A model generated the notes under the pieces. The model was not told where the DNA came from and searched no databases. It was given only the letters and a program-made list of their open reading frames with translations. The position numbers and the translations under genes were made by a program. From Candidatus Methanoperedens sp. (GTDB lineage Archaea > Halobacteriota > Methanosarcinia > Methanosarcinales > Methanoperedenaceae): a DNA stretch of 62,273 nt. Below are positions 9,109 through 17,931 of this stretch, piece after piece (position 1 is the stretch's first letter; each line of letters begins with the position of its first letter). The stretch is from assembly GCA_026552975.1 (NCBI GenBank), contig JAPMTR010000070.1, positions 1 through 62,273 of the forward strand. The letters run 5' to 3'.

Positions 9109-10038
9109 CTATCCGAACATGATCTTTAATTCATTCATGAGCGGTATTTTCATACCCTCGCTATACCCGTGAGTACCGGTGGTAACGCTATAAAACTGTT
9201 TTGGTTCCATCGCTTTTTCAAACGTATTCTGTGCGAATCCGATCTGGATGATGGAGTCATTAACTGAATGAAGCATCACGAACTTTCTGGGCGGGATGGA
9301 CTTAAGATAGGTTTCAGGGTCTATCGAGCGATAGAACCTGATTACACTTTCATCGTTGATACTTTTTATCTGTGTTTCGGTATCATATCCGCTTGTGCTT
9401 ATCCCGATAACCCCTGAAATTTTCGGATCGATCGCCGCTGCAATGATTGCAAAACGCCCGCCGTTGCTCTCACCCACAATAGCGATCCTGGCAGGGTCGA
9501 TCATTGGCTCCTGTCTTAAAACATCTACTGCCCTGAGAGCATCATAAACCATTTTATGCTCGACAGGTTCATTCCCGTTCTTCCACAATTCATAATCATA
9601 CCGCAAATCCACCCCGCCCCTGTTTCGTTGTTCTATACCTAAACTGGCGTATCCCATACCGGAAAAGATATCAGCAAGCGTTTGTGTTCCTTCCTTTGGG
9701 ACGGTAGCTCCTGGAAGGATCACAATGGCAGGAACTTTTTCACCCGTCGCAGGAATGCGAAGCAGTCCTTCCACGATATAATCTTTGCTCGGAAAAGAGA
9801 TGGTTTCAAGAGTATAATTTGGAAGAGCCTCAGTTTTGAGTATCACAACATCGACTTTTCCTCTGTTTTGCGGGTAAGAGAGGATACCCTGTTCACTTAC
9901 ACCCCATTCATCGCTCCTCTCTGGAATAAAAACATAGATCAGGATGATAAGGAACAATGCGGCGATAATTATTAAAATTTTCGTATTAAAAAATGAACTT
10001 TTTTTTCCCTTCAATTTTTTTGTGTTCTTTTTACCCAT
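9109..10038 (-). CDS. Membrane-anchored alpha/beta hydrolase
   Basis: A 309-aa hydrolase of the dienelactone hydrolase/prolyl-oligopeptidase type. A Lys-rich N-terminus (GKKNTKKLKGKKS) leads into one membrane span (about residues 20-37), placing the catalytic domain outside. The nucleophile elbow is GESNGG with Ser near residue 191; an acid should lie in the DP/DS segments that follow and the His in TGTHGYSEG near the C-terminus. I chose ATG 10038, just after the chorismate mutase stop, over the GTG 21 nt upstream, which lies within that gene. It is the last gene of the aro/sepS operon; whether the linkage is functional is unclear. Substrate unknown. Confidence 0.75.
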   Translation of the reverse strand: MGKKNTKKLKGKKSSFFNTKILIIIAALFLIILIYVFIPERSDEWGVSEQGILSYPQNRGKVDVVILKTEALPNYTLETISFPSKDYIVEGLLRIPATGEKVPAIVILPGATVPKEGTQTLADIFSGMGYASLGIEQRNRGGVDLRYDYELWKNGNEPVEHKMVYDALRAVDVLRQEPMIDPARIAIVGESNGGRFAIIAAAIDPKISGVIGISTSGYDTETQIKSINDESVIRFYRSIDPETYLKSIPPRKFVMLHSVNDSIIQIGFAQNTFEKAMEPKQFYSVTTGTHGYSEGMKIPLMNELKIMFG

Positions 10039-10039
10039 A

Positions 10040-10324
10040 TCACGGCAAATTCCCTTCACCGCTCAACTCATGCTGCCTCTCGATATTCATCTTGATCAAT
10101 ATCTCAAATATCCTCATTACTTCCTCACCATCCAATCCCCTCTCTGTAGCCATGTTTGAAACCCTCTCAAGAACTATTTTGTTCTGATCAACATCATTTA
10201 TGGGTTTACACTCTGTCTTTTTGGCCTCAAGGACATCTTTTGCCATCGCAGTCCTTTGTTCGATAAGATCAATTAAATGAGCATCGATCTTTTCTATCCT
10301 GGTTCTGATATCTTTTAGAGGCAT
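10040..10324 (-). CDS. Chorismate mutase, AroQ fold
   Basis: A 94-aa monofunctional chorismate mutase, converting chorismate to prephenate for Phe and Tyr. The sequence has the AroQ three-helix pattern: IRTRIEKIDAHLIDLIEQR, then the catalytic-type Lys-rich segment around KDVLEAKK, and a C-terminal helix with IERQHEL. Its length is typical of free-standing AroQ domains. The start overlaps the end of the shikimate kinase gene by 10 nt, so translation is coupled. With aroC and aroK nearby it completes a late shikimate-pathway cluster. Confidence 0.88.
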   Translation of the reverse strand: MPLKDIRTRIEKIDAHLIDLIEQRTAMAKDVLEAKKTECKPINDVDQNKIVLERVSNMATERGLDGEEVMRIFEILIKMNIERQHELSGEGNLP

Positions 10325-11166
10325 GCTTTTCCACCATCATTGTTGATCCTTGTTCTTATCACTTTTTCACCCATTCGTTCCCACACAGGCTGGAGCTTAT
10401 CAAGAAGCTCAGGATTTCCAAGGGCCGTATATGCCGGTCCTGTTCCTGAAAGGCTTACACCTTCAATTCCCAGTTCAAGCGCAGCCATCATGGGTTCTGT
10501 ACTGAAACCAAGGGCAGCACAATAAAGGAAACCGTTAAGTGTCATTGCTTTTTCATAATTTCCTGCAACTGCTTCCCGGTAAGCCATTTCAACCCACTTG
10601 CCTATAAGCCGTGAGCGCAGGACATTCGTGCCAGAGCTTAAAACTTTTTTTTCAGGTGCAAGTATCAGCACCTGCGATGCTCGCTCTTCCCTTTTAATTA
10701 GCTCCCTGTTCTTGTTATCGGTTATGACGAATCCTCCAAGCATCGATGCGCAAGCATCATCAAAGGCGCCTGTGATGGTCACTTTTGCATCAAGAGCAGC
10801 CTGGACTCCGATCTTTATGGCTTCCATGGGTTCAAGGTACTCTCCCAGAGCATCAAGGGTTGCAAGTACGCTAGCATTCGCGGCAGCGCTTGAACTCTTA
10901 AGCCCGCTTGCTATGGGTATCTGGCTTTTTGTGGATACTCTGGCACCGGACTTTGAGCCAAAACGCAACAGTGTCAGTTCAACGCAGCGCTCAATAAGTT
11001 TAGTATCTCCGCCCTCTTCTATGTATCCAGTTATTTTATTATCATTGGTCAGGACGACTTCAGCTTCTGTCTTGAGGTCAATACCAAAAGCAGCGCCTTT
11101 CCATGTGGAAATAGCATTGATTATCGTGCCGGCGCCATATGCATAAGCGTATCCAGTTTGCTTCAT
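10315..11166 (-). CDS. aroK: Archaeal shikimate kinase (GHMP family)
   Basis: A 283-aa GHMP-superfamily kinase that phosphorylates shikimate at O3; archaea use this enzyme in place of bacterial AroK. The GHMP signature is PIASGLKSSSAAANAS near residue 86. The glycine-rich C-terminal motif GVSLSGTGPAYTALG is also present. The length matches archaeal shikimate kinases. The start overlaps the sepS stop as ATGA and the end overlaps chorismate mutase, so the three are one translational unit. A homoserine kinase is the main alternative in this superfamily, but context and the KSSSAAANA motif favour shikimate kinase. Confidence 0.9.
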   Translation of the reverse strand: MKQTGYAYAYGAGTIINAISTWKGAAFGIDLKTEAEVVLTNDNKITGYIEEGGDTKLIERCVELTLLRFGSKSGARVSTKSQIPIASGLKSSSAAANASVLATLDALGEYLEPMEAIKIGVQAALDAKVTITGAFDDACASMLGGFVITDNKNRELIKREERASQVLILAPEKKVLSSGTNVLRSRLIGKWVEMAYREAVAGNYEKAMTLNGFLYCAALGFSTEPMMAALELGIEGVSLSGTGPAYTALGNPELLDKLQPVWERMGEKVIRTRINNDGGKACL

Positions 11167-12776
11167 ATTATCTCCATTTTCACTGTTGTAAATACAGGTC
11201 CTCTTGTATCTATTTTTTTATTCAATCCTGTGATATACCTCGAAGCTATCGGATCTATCTTTATATTTACCTCGGAGGGAACTTTGATGATCCTGATCCT
11301 TGTTTCGGATCCGCTGCCATTCTTTGCGGCATCTTCTATCTCTTTTGCACAACGCGCCGCAAAAGCATCGATATATCTTATACCGGTGCTCACACCGTTC
11401 TTGAAAGCTTCATCCCATTTTGAGGTTCGCGGCAGTCCCAGGATATCATTCCTGTAGGAAATGATCTCATTCATCGCGGCAGGTCCGCAAAGCTTTGTAT
11501 TTTCTTCAGGCTCTATAACCTTTACGCAAATATTAGTATCATACAATTCCCCTTCCCATGCCATGAATTCACAGGGGCTTGCTGTATTCCCGTACTGAAT
11601 GCATGTTCTCACTATTGCTTCCTGTATATCTTTTCCCTTTACAGTTTCCGGCGCGTCCTCCACAAATATCATGGCTGCTATCTCACTATCTGCCATCTTC
11701 CAGTTGATCTTATACTGGAACTGCGGATATACAAGAGCGCGTACATCGCTTGAATCATGCAATATCATGGCAAGGCGCTCAACTCCCATTCCTAAATTCA
11801 TCACAGGATAAGGGATATCATACTGCGAAAGTGCAGATGGCGAATATATTCCGAATGTTGCTACTTCAACCCATCCGTCGTTGTATTTTGTTTTTGAACC
11901 CACAAGCTTTGGATGAAATGCGAATACCTCGGTCTGGGTATCTGGCACATAATACTTGCTGCGTTTTTCATCAGGCCTGAACATGAAATTCGAAAAACCG
12001 AATTGCGAGAGGAGCCCTGATGCAACTGCTTTTCCATCCTCGACACTTACATTCTCATCTGCCATGACACACGAAGCGGAATAATAAGCCATAAGCCGCG
12101 TGGCATCCTCGGCCTGCTCACGCCTGAACACGCGATCTACTGAAAATAAACGCATGGGGATCTTTCGGTATTCGCACATTTCACTCAGACTGATGAACCA
12201 GCCGGATGTCATGTGACTTCTTAATGTATTCTGTGAAGAAACAGGGATGAGTGACCTGAATTCCGGGAACACATGGTCGATCATAACTGCAACTTTTGAA
12301 TCTGGCACTTTTAATCTGCCTGCAATTTCTGGAACGAGATCATCCCCTTCTATCTCTCCTTTTTTATAAGAATGAAGGATCAGCCTTATCTTTTCCACAC
12401 CCTCATCTCCGATATCTCCAAGGATGTTCTTGATATCTTCGATCCTCTCATCAGATATCCCCACATTGGGTCTTGGAAGCCCGCCAATGTAATAGCACCG
12501 GTCAAGAACAGCCAAGGCTTCGTATCCGAACTGTTTATGGATATCCCGGTCTTCTACGATGATGGGGTTCATGAACTCCTCAAAACCCATCCTCATATAC
12601 GCTTCACGCAGGCGCTGTATCGTATCAAAAACAGGATGCGGTTTACCATATTTTAAGGATGTGCGTGGATATTTTTCGTTGATGCCGGGGAATGTTACGA
12701 ATTTTTTACCATCGTTCCATGCTGCATCAAAATCTTTTTTTGTCGCTTCTTTTATTTCATCTGGATTAAATTTCAT
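11163..12776 (-). CDS. sepS: O-phosphoserine--tRNA(Cys) ligase (SepRS)
   Basis: A 537-aa class II aminoacyl-tRNA synthetase that charges tRNA-Cys with O-phosphoserine, which SepCysS then converts to Cys. It shows the SepRS N-terminus (MKFNPDEIKEATKKDFDAAW), KYGKPHPVFDTIQRLREAYM, motif 2-type FRREQAEDATRL, and motif 3-type NLGMGVERLAM. Length is typical. SepRS is almost confined to methanogens and close relatives, so the gene is a lineage marker. It is cotranscribed with aroK, chorismate mutase and a hydrolase. No cysteinyl-tRNA synthetase is seen in this window. Confidence 0.95.
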   Translation of the reverse strand: MKFNPDEIKEATKKDFDAAWNDGKKFVTFPGINEKYPRTSLKYGKPHPVFDTIQRLREAYMRMGFEEFMNPIIVEDRDIHKQFGYEALAVLDRCYYIGGLPRPNVGISDERIEDIKNILGDIGDEGVEKIRLILHSYKKGEIEGDDLVPEIAGRLKVPDSKVAVMIDHVFPEFRSLIPVSSQNTLRSHMTSGWFISLSEMCEYRKIPMRLFSVDRVFRREQAEDATRLMAYYSASCVMADENVSVEDGKAVASGLLSQFGFSNFMFRPDEKRSKYYVPDTQTEVFAFHPKLVGSKTKYNDGWVEVATFGIYSPSALSQYDIPYPVMNLGMGVERLAMILHDSSDVRALVYPQFQYKINWKMADSEIAAMIFVEDAPETVKGKDIQEAIVRTCIQYGNTASPCEFMAWEGELYDTNICVKVIEPEENTKLCGPAAMNEIISYRNDILGLPRTSKWDEAFKNGVSTGIRYIDAFAARCAKEIEDAAKNGSGSETRIRIIKVPSEVNIKIDPIASRYITGLNKKIDTRGPVFTTVKMEII

Positions 12777-13210
12777 TAGTAGGTACTCCTGGAATTGAAT
12801 GTTGTTGAATAGAAAGTGGTAAATTCAGATGCCAGTCAATTAATCTGCGTTCATCTGCGTTTATCTGCGGTTTGTTTTTTGATGAATTCAGGCAAGAGTG
12901 GATTTGCCATTTATCTCTGTGCTCTCTGTGGGTTTCAAATACGAAAATAGTATAAAATTTCTGAAATAATTTAAATTTGTTTTTCTGGATTATATCGCAC
13001 AATGAAATGAATATTAACCGCGGATGAAGCTCATCCTTTTTCCATTCCAGATTATTCTTTAGCCTCGCTTTGTTAAATAATCTCGACGTATCCGTGAAGA
13101 TCCGCGCAATCCGCGTCATCCGTGTTCTTAATCGTGCTGTTGCCACATTTTCATTAATTTTTGGGAATAGTACAAATTCGATTTTTCGGTTTATCAGTTT
13201 TATCTGGAGT
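12777..13210. repeat. 434-bp spacer with dispersed ATCTGCG / ATCCGTG repeats
   Basis: The spacer between aroC and sepS has no convincing gene. A 155-codon ORF crosses it on the minus strand, but its product is built of repeat-derived peptides such as NADERR and I reject it. Repeat units lie at about 12839-12873 (ATCTGCG at 11-nt intervals), 12905-12935 (CTCTGTG units) and 13089-13131 (ATCCGTG, ATCCGCG, ATCCGTG). Related blocks occur near 20451, 46590, 49300 and 60861. Confidence 0.7.
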
Positions 13211-14320
13211 TTAAAATTTCTCATAATCACCAATAGTGGACGTTTTTAAAAATCCCCCTCGCATCATCATATCAACAAGCACGAGCGCAACCATCGCTTC
13301 GGCCACCGGAACGATACGCGGCGGGATCGTTGGATCGTGTCTGCCAGTTATCTTTATTCGGGTATCTTTCATGGCAGCAAGGTCCACTGTGCTTTGTTCC
13401 TTTGATATAGAGGGTGTTGGTTTAACAGCTATCCTGCAAATGATAGGCTCGCCATTGCTGATGCCGCCAAGGATACCGCCAGCGTTATTTGTAAGGGTTC
13501 CTGGTTTTCCATCATGCATCCTTATAGGGTCATTCATCTGGCTGCCCTTCATGAGTGAACATTTTGCCCCGATACCGATCTCCACTGCTTTTACGGCCCC
13601 GATGCTCATCAATCCATGCGCAAGCTGCGCATTAAGCTTATCAAAAACAGGCTCGCCAACACCTGCAGGGACTCCAATGCAGAGGATCTCGACTATTCCG
13701 CCAACGCTGTCCCCTTCAGCTCTCACGGCATGTATCATCTCTTCCATTTTCAATGCAGCTTCAGGATCTGCGCATCTTACTGGATTTTTTTCCGTATTTG
13801 AACGGATCTGTTCAACACTGGCTTCCTTCGCATGGACCCCACCGAGCTCGACAACATGGCCCAGAACTTCGATGCCATTCATATGAAGGATCTTTTTTGC
13901 GATAGCACCAGCTGCGACACGCCCGATTGTTTCGCGCGCAGATGACCTGCCTCCGCCGCGCCAATCCCGGAATCCATACTTTTGTTCATAAGTCAGGTCT
14001 GCATGCCCGGGGCGGGGAGTGTTTCGAAGCGCTTCATATTTACTTGAATCAACATCCTTATTCCTGACAAGTATCAAGATCGGTACACCTGTAGTTTTTC
14101 CGGAAAATACTCCTGAAAGGATCTCTGCTTTGTCCTCCTCTTTTCTTGGGGTGGTTATATCGCTTTGCCCCGGGCGCCTGCGGTCAAGTTCTTTCTGGAT
14201 GTCAGATACATCGAGTAAGAGACCTGCCGGGCAGCCATCGACCACAACCCCGACGGCAGGGCCATGGCTTTCACCCCAGGTAGTTATCCGAAAGAGTGTG
14301 CCAAAAGTATTTCCAGACAT
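13211..14320 (-). CDS. aroC: Chorismate synthase
   Basis: A 369-aa FMN-dependent enzyme that turns EPSP into chorismate, the last shared step of aromatic biosynthesis. Signatures include [21 protein letters not shown] at the N-terminus, [14 protein letters not shown] and [14 protein letters not shown] (the FMN and phosphate-binding Arg/Ser region), and [12 protein letters not shown]. Length is standard. The ATG at 14320 matches the family start ([12 protein letters not shown]). It lies upstream of sepS-aroK-chorismate mutase on the same strand but is separated from them by 434 bp of repeat-bearing spacer. Confidence 0.97.
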   Translation of the reverse strand: MSGNTFGTLFRITTWGESHGPAVGVVVDGCPAGLLLDVSDIQKELDRRRPGQSDITTPRKEEDKAEILSGVFSGKTTGVPILILVRNKDVDSSKYEALRNTPRPGHADLTYEQKYGFRDWRGGGRSSARETIGRVAAGAIAKKILHMNGIEVLGHVVELGGVHAKEASVEQIRSNTEKNPVRCADPEAALKMEEMIHAVRAEGDSVGGIVEILCIGVPAGVGEPVFDKLNAQLAHGLMSIGAVKAVEIGIGAKCSLMKGSQMNDPIRMHDGKPGTLTNNAGGILGGISNGEPIICRIAVKPTPSISKEQSTVDLAAMKDTRIKITGRHDPTIPPRIVPVAEAMVALVLVDMMMRGGFLKTSTIGDYEKF

Positions 14321-14343
14321 GCGCTTTAATTTAGTATTATTGC

Positions 14344-14351
14344 TTATATAA
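14344..14351 (+). promoter_or_regulatory. TATA-box-like element for ferredoxin gene
   Basis: TTATATAA lies 20-27 nt before the two adjacent ATGs at 14371 and 14374. Without a Shine-Dalgarno, this spacing suggests a leaderless or nearly leaderless transcript. The element lies in the 50-bp gap between divergent aroC and the ferredoxin gene. Confidence 0.45.
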
Positions 14352-14370
14352 GTGCTTGGAAAGACCGATC

Positions 14371-14574
14371 ATGATGGATATACTAATTGACCAGGAAAAA
14401 TGTATTGGATGCGGCGAATGTATAAAAGTATGTCCCAAAGGACCAAGGATCTACTGGTTAATTGAAAAAAAAGGTCGAAAAGTAGCCGAAGTTGGGGATA
14501 AGAGTTTTTGCATCGGTTGCGCGAACTGTATGGCAATGTGCAGGCCAGGTGCGATACGGCTGGTGCGTAAATAA
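14371..14574 (+). CDS. 2[4Fe-4S] ferredoxin
   Basis: A 67-aa bacterial-type ferredoxin. The first cluster motif is CIGCGECIKVCPKG and the second CIGCANCMAMCRPG, so eight Cys can hold two [4Fe-4S] clusters. The spacer between them carries a charged loop (WLIEKKGRKVAEVGDK). It is a soluble low-potential electron carrier; its partners are not evident from its neighbours. I chose ATG 14371 (or 14374) rather than TTG 14356, because of the TATA-like element at the leaderless distance. Confidence 0.85.
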   Translation: MMDILIDQEKCIGCGECIKVCPKGPRIYWLIEKKGRKVAEVGDKSFCIGCANCMAMCRPGAIRLVRK

Positions 14575-14608
14575 TTTATCACTTTCGATCATTATATGTC
14601 AATAACGA

Positions 14609-15622
14609 TCAAATAATAACAGTTTTTTTTGAAAAATCCTTACAGGCGGCCTTGAATCTTTGTGGGTCAACAGCCGGGAAGGCGTCGATCAAACAAATAT
14701 CAGACTTCTTGACCACCCGGTCAAGTTTCCGTATATCGCCATGAAATACCATAACATGAGCGCTGCCCTTCGCAGTTGCCATTAGCACGGGTTCATCTGC
14801 GATGAGTTTACGATTTTCCTTATTTTCAAAATCCATCTCTATCCCGAGCAGGTTTGAGTTCGCTTTAAGGTTCAAGATAGTATTTTCTAATGCAGGAAGC
14901 CATGCGTCATTGAAGATCACTTTTTGCGCCCCTGCAAGGATACATAACATACCCAGGGTCCCGGGACCGCAAAGACCATCAACGATTATCGAATTTTCGA
15001 GTTCCCCCCTAAAGAAAAGCTCTTCCATTTTAGCTATTTTTGTATTATTGAACTCTATATGTATTTTTGACTGGTTCTTATAAACGCACAATTCCCCGAA
15101 TGATGAAGATATTATATCGCATCTCATATCACATCCGGCAAGCAATTCATAGGTGTGTGGTATGCTTGTGGTGTCAAGGATACCTATGCTCTGTGATTGG
15201 CTTCCAGTTCGTTTAACTACTCCCTTTACTTCCGGTACCTGTCCAAGTATTTCTCTGGCAATATCCCGGGTCACAGAATCCATGATAAGAACAAGACTCT
15301 TGGTATCGAGTCTTGGTGGATATGGCAATGTAAAACCAAAAGCAATAAGCGGTGTTCCTACATCTTTGAGCGATGCATCTTCAGGGAATATACCTTCTTC
15401 CTTTAAGATCGTAAGGACATTCCCGATCACAAGATCCAGATGTCTCCTGCCGCATTTCTTGCATTTTCCTGATGTGCTATTGAGCTTTTCTGTCAGGGGG
15501 CCGGATTTGTTGTATCCGGGATCAGGAGGACAGGCGCTGCAGGCCATATACTTCCCAAATATCTCATCCAGTACCTTTTCAGGGGAAAGTATGCAATCTC
15601 CTTTGCATGTAAGGCATTTCAT
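14609..15622 (-). CDS. Zinc-ribbon, Trm5-like SAM methyltransferase, unknown target
   Basis: A 337-aa protein. The N-terminus has several Cys pairs (CLTCKGDC, CSACPPDPG, CKKCGRRH) that look like structural zinc sites. The C-terminal half has a class I SAM-binding motif (IIVDGLCGPGTLGMLCI near residue 213) followed by VIFNDAW and a later DAFP, an arrangement like Trm5/Met-10-type methyltransferases. I do not recognise a characterised protein. Possible targets are tRNA or a methanogenesis protein. It is convergent with the ferredoxin gene. The next gene upstream on the same strand is the small membrane protein at 15632. Confidence 0.5.
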   Translation of the reverse strand: MKCLTCKGDCILSPEKVLDEIFGKYMACSACPPDPGYNKSGPLTEKLNSTSGKCKKCGRRHLDLVIGNVLTILKEEGIFPEDASLKDVGTPLIAFGFTLPYPPRLDTKSLVLIMDSVTRDIAREILGQVPEVKGVVKRTGSQSQSIGILDTTSIPHTYELLAGCDMRCDIISSSFGELCVYKNQSKIHIEFNNTKIAKMEELFFRGELENSIIVDGLCGPGTLGMLCILAGAQKVIFNDAWLPALENTILNLKANSNLLGIEMDFENKENRKLIADEPVLMATAKGSAHVMVFHGDIRKLDRVVKKSDICLIDAFPAVDPQRFKAACKDFSKKTVII

Positions 15623-15631
15623 ATTAGTTAT

Positions 15632-15991
15632 TTAATTTATTTTTTCCAGGAATTTCTTCTTTTTTGCAAACGGTTTCAAAACTTTATACCAATTATATAC
15701 AAATAGCAAAAGTGTAACGATCGCCATCATTTCAATGAATTCAAAATAGATCATTGAATTGGGTATTTTCAATCCTTCCAAAAACTCATGAATTATGAAA
15801 AATGAACTGAATAAAAAAACATTAATACAATTTTTCCTGAAAAAAGATTCATTAGCTAATGATTTTAAGAATAAATCTGTTTTTTCAATATCTTTCCATA
15901 AGAACCATATTTGCACCAATAAATAGATAAAAATTAGATAAATAGAAAATATAAAAAACTCCATATATAAATATAATGTATATTCATTCAT
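15632..15991 (-). CDS. Small membrane protein, HEFxEG family, copy 1
   Basis: A 119-aa protein with about three hydrophobic segments: an N-terminal one (FIFSIYLIFIYLLVQIW), a middle one (INVFLFSSFFIIHEFLEG) and a C-terminal one (MMAIVTLLLFVYNWYKVL). A basic tail (KPFAKKKKFLEK) follows. It shares the pattern HEFxEG, then E..E, then WYKxL with the 123-aa protein at 21616, so the two are paralogues of an unrecognised family. The His and Glu inside the membrane region are unusual and may bind a cofactor or proton; this is inference. It ends 9 bp from the methyltransferase start. Confidence 0.6.
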   Translation of the reverse strand: MNEYTLYLYMEFFIFSIYLIFIYLLVQIWFLWKDIEKTDLFLKSLANESFFRKNCINVFLFSSFFIIHEFLEGLKIPNSMIYFEFIEMMAIVTLLLFVYNWYKVLKPFAKKKKFLEKIN

Positions 15992-16050
15992 AACCTTACT
16001 TCCTATTCTGGTATTGATACGTATTAATTATGATAAACATTACGGTCATA

Positions 16051-17172
16051 TTATAGGCACAATTCAAGATCGGAAATGAACAGATCTATTATCTTCTCAT
16101 CCAGGTGAGGCATTATGATCAGTCTCATTGCCCCTGGATTTCGTGTAACCGAGGTTGTCCATCCTTTTGTTCTCATTTTTTTCCGGACATCGTCAAGGTT
16201 GGGCACATCAAGAGCAACGATGTTCATCACAGGATCTATAAGTGGCCGCACACCGAGTTTTCGTGTTCCTTTTACAAGCATATCTGTCATTTTTATGCAA
16301 TTCTTTACGATATGCCGGTATCCATCATGACCCAGGTGTTTCATAACAGCATAAGTCGCAGCTACTGCCGCACCACTTCGTGTCCCTGCCAGGGAGTATT
16401 GCTTCCTGATCGTCAGGTATGGTGTGTCAATTTCAAGTGGAAGGAGACATGCTTCATCCTTAAAAAGAAGACCACCTGCGGGAATGGTAGACAGACCCAT
16501 TTTATGCGGGTCTGATGTTATTGATGTGACCCCATTCACAGAAAAATCAAAATCATATTTCTTATCAAGGTATGGAATGACAAAACCCCCAAATGCCGCA
16601 TCTATATGCAAGAACAGGTCATTTGACATTGCCAGTTTGGCCAGTTTGTCTATGGGGTCGATCTGGCCGAATTCAGTCGAACCTGCAATTCCCACAAGGG
16701 CTATTGTATTTTTATCGATAAGGTTTCCCACAGAGTTGATATCAACTCTAAATTCCCTGTCCATTGAGGCTTTTCTCAATTCAATTCCAAGGAGATCTGC
16801 GATCTTGTCAAATGAAAAATGAGCTGAAGCTGGAACAACCATATTTGGATTGCTTTTGTTCTTGATATTCCTGGCTGTTCTTAATGCCTGGATGTTGGCT
16901 TCCGTACCTCCTGTTGTCAAATAACCGCATGCACTGGAATCACCAAGCATGTCTCCCATCATTCTTATCACTTCTTCTTCAAGATATTTTGTACCCGGGA
17001 ACAATCCAGAATCTCCCATATTTGAATAAATAAATTGCATATGGGCTTTTACGGCTATAGGGTGCGGTTTTGTGCACATGGAGCTCAATACCTTATCATA
17101 TGAAGTGTCTTTTTGCTTGGCTGATTTAAGCAGAGACAATACTTCATTTTCAAAGAGCCCTTTCTCGTTCAT
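16051..17172 (-). CDS. mfnA: L-tyrosine / L-aspartate decarboxylase MfnA
   Basis: A 373-aa PLP-dependent group II decarboxylase. In methanogens MfnA makes tyramine for methanofuran; archaeal homologues can also make beta-alanine from aspartate for CoA. The PLP-binding Lys is in [12 protein letters not shown], with [17 protein letters not shown] upstream binding the phosphate and HIDAAFGGF carrying the ring-binding Asp. Length and N-terminus agree with the family. The ATG at 17172 is used. It supports a methanofuran-using archaeon. The downstream gene on this strand is the small membrane protein at 15632. Confidence 0.92.
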   Translation of the reverse strand: MNEKGLFENEVLSLLKSAKQKDTSYDKVLSSMCTKPHPIAVKAHMQFIYSNMGDSGLFPGTKYLEEEVIRMMGDMLGDSSACGYLTTGGTEANIQALRTARNIKNKSNPNMVVPASAHFSFDKIADLLGIELRKASMDREFRVDINSVGNLIDKNTIALVGIAGSTEFGQIDPIDKLAKLAMSNDLFLHIDAAFGGFVIPYLDKKYDFDFSVNGVTSITSDPHKMGLSTIPAGGLLFKDEACLLPLEIDTPYLTIRKQYSLAGTRSGAAVAATYAVMKHLGHDGYRHIVKNCIKMTDMLVKGTRKLGVRPLIDPVMNIVALDVPNLDDVRKKMRTKGWTTSVTRNPGAMRLIIMPHLDEKIIDLFISDLELCL

Positions 17173-17233
17173 GTGCTAACTCAAGAATACTTGTTTATAA
17201 AAGTTTGGAATCATTTTTCTCTTTTGTATTCTT

Positions 17234-17881
17234 TCAAGTTGTTTCTATAAACTCGTAGAATTTATCCCAATCAAGAACAGTCGCAACGCATCCTGCTTTT
17301 TCAAGAACAAGACCTTCCCCATACAGGTTCAATTTTTCACACATTTCAAGTCCGGCTTTTATTTCAGTTATGCAGCCAACACCCAATATCGCAGAAGGTT
17401 TATGTTTCCGCACAAGACGCCTAATAAAGCTTGAACCCGGTACTATGAATACTTTATATCCAAGGACTTCAGCAGCTTTTTTTGCGTCACCGACTTCACA
17501 ATTACCGCAACTGATGCACTGCATACCTTCAGAGCTTAATTTGGAAGGACAATTAAAGGCTCTTAAACATTGAGGGAAAAATATCAGGCGTTTATCTACA
17601 GGTGTATTCCTGAATTTGCTAATTGATATCTTATTTTTCAGGGCGATACCAACATTATCCACGATAGAATCATCCATATTTATCAACCTGAACATTGCTT
17701 TTACAAGATTTTCAAGAAGCGTGATCGAGAAAAGCATAAAACCCGGGAATATGAATTTTTCCGACTTGAATGAATAAGCGATAAGAAATGAGCCCAGGAT
17801 CGCCACGATTAACATGAGCAATCCAAGATATACTACAGCTCTGCCAATAATTGTAAATAAAAGTTCCATTTGAATTTCCAT
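17234..17881 (-). CDS. DUF116 membrane protein
   Basis: A 215-aa protein with two N-terminal membrane spans and a cytoplasmic DUF116 domain. The domain contains FFPQCLRAFNCPSKL and CISCGNCEVGDAKKAAE, a Cys-rich region that may bind an Fe-S cluster or zinc, then GVGCITEIKAGLEMC. DUF116 proteins are common in methanogens; their biochemical role is not established. It lies between mfnA and the MBL-fold gene on the same strand with gaps of about 50-60 bp. A Met at residue 5 is an alternative start. Confidence 0.8.
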   Translation of the reverse strand: MEIQMELLFTIIGRAVVYLGLLMLIVAILGSFLIAYSFKSEKFIFPGFMLFSITLLENLVKAMFRLINMDDSIVDNVGIALKNKISISKFRNTPVDKRLIFFPQCLRAFNCPSKLSSEGMQCISCGNCEVGDAKKAAEVLGYKVFIVPGSSFIRRLVRKHKPSAILGVGCITEIKAGLEMCEKLNLYGEGLVLEKAGCVATVLDWDKFYEFIETT

Positions 17882-17931
17882 TTATATAATATTAATATTT
17901 TCTCAAACCTTAAGATTATCGCAGGTCTGAT

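Noticed and set aside
12766-13233. 155-codon minus-strand ORF between aroC and sepS
   Set aside because: It lies mostly in repeat DNA and encodes repeat-derived peptides, extends into both neighbouring genes, and has no family resemblance.
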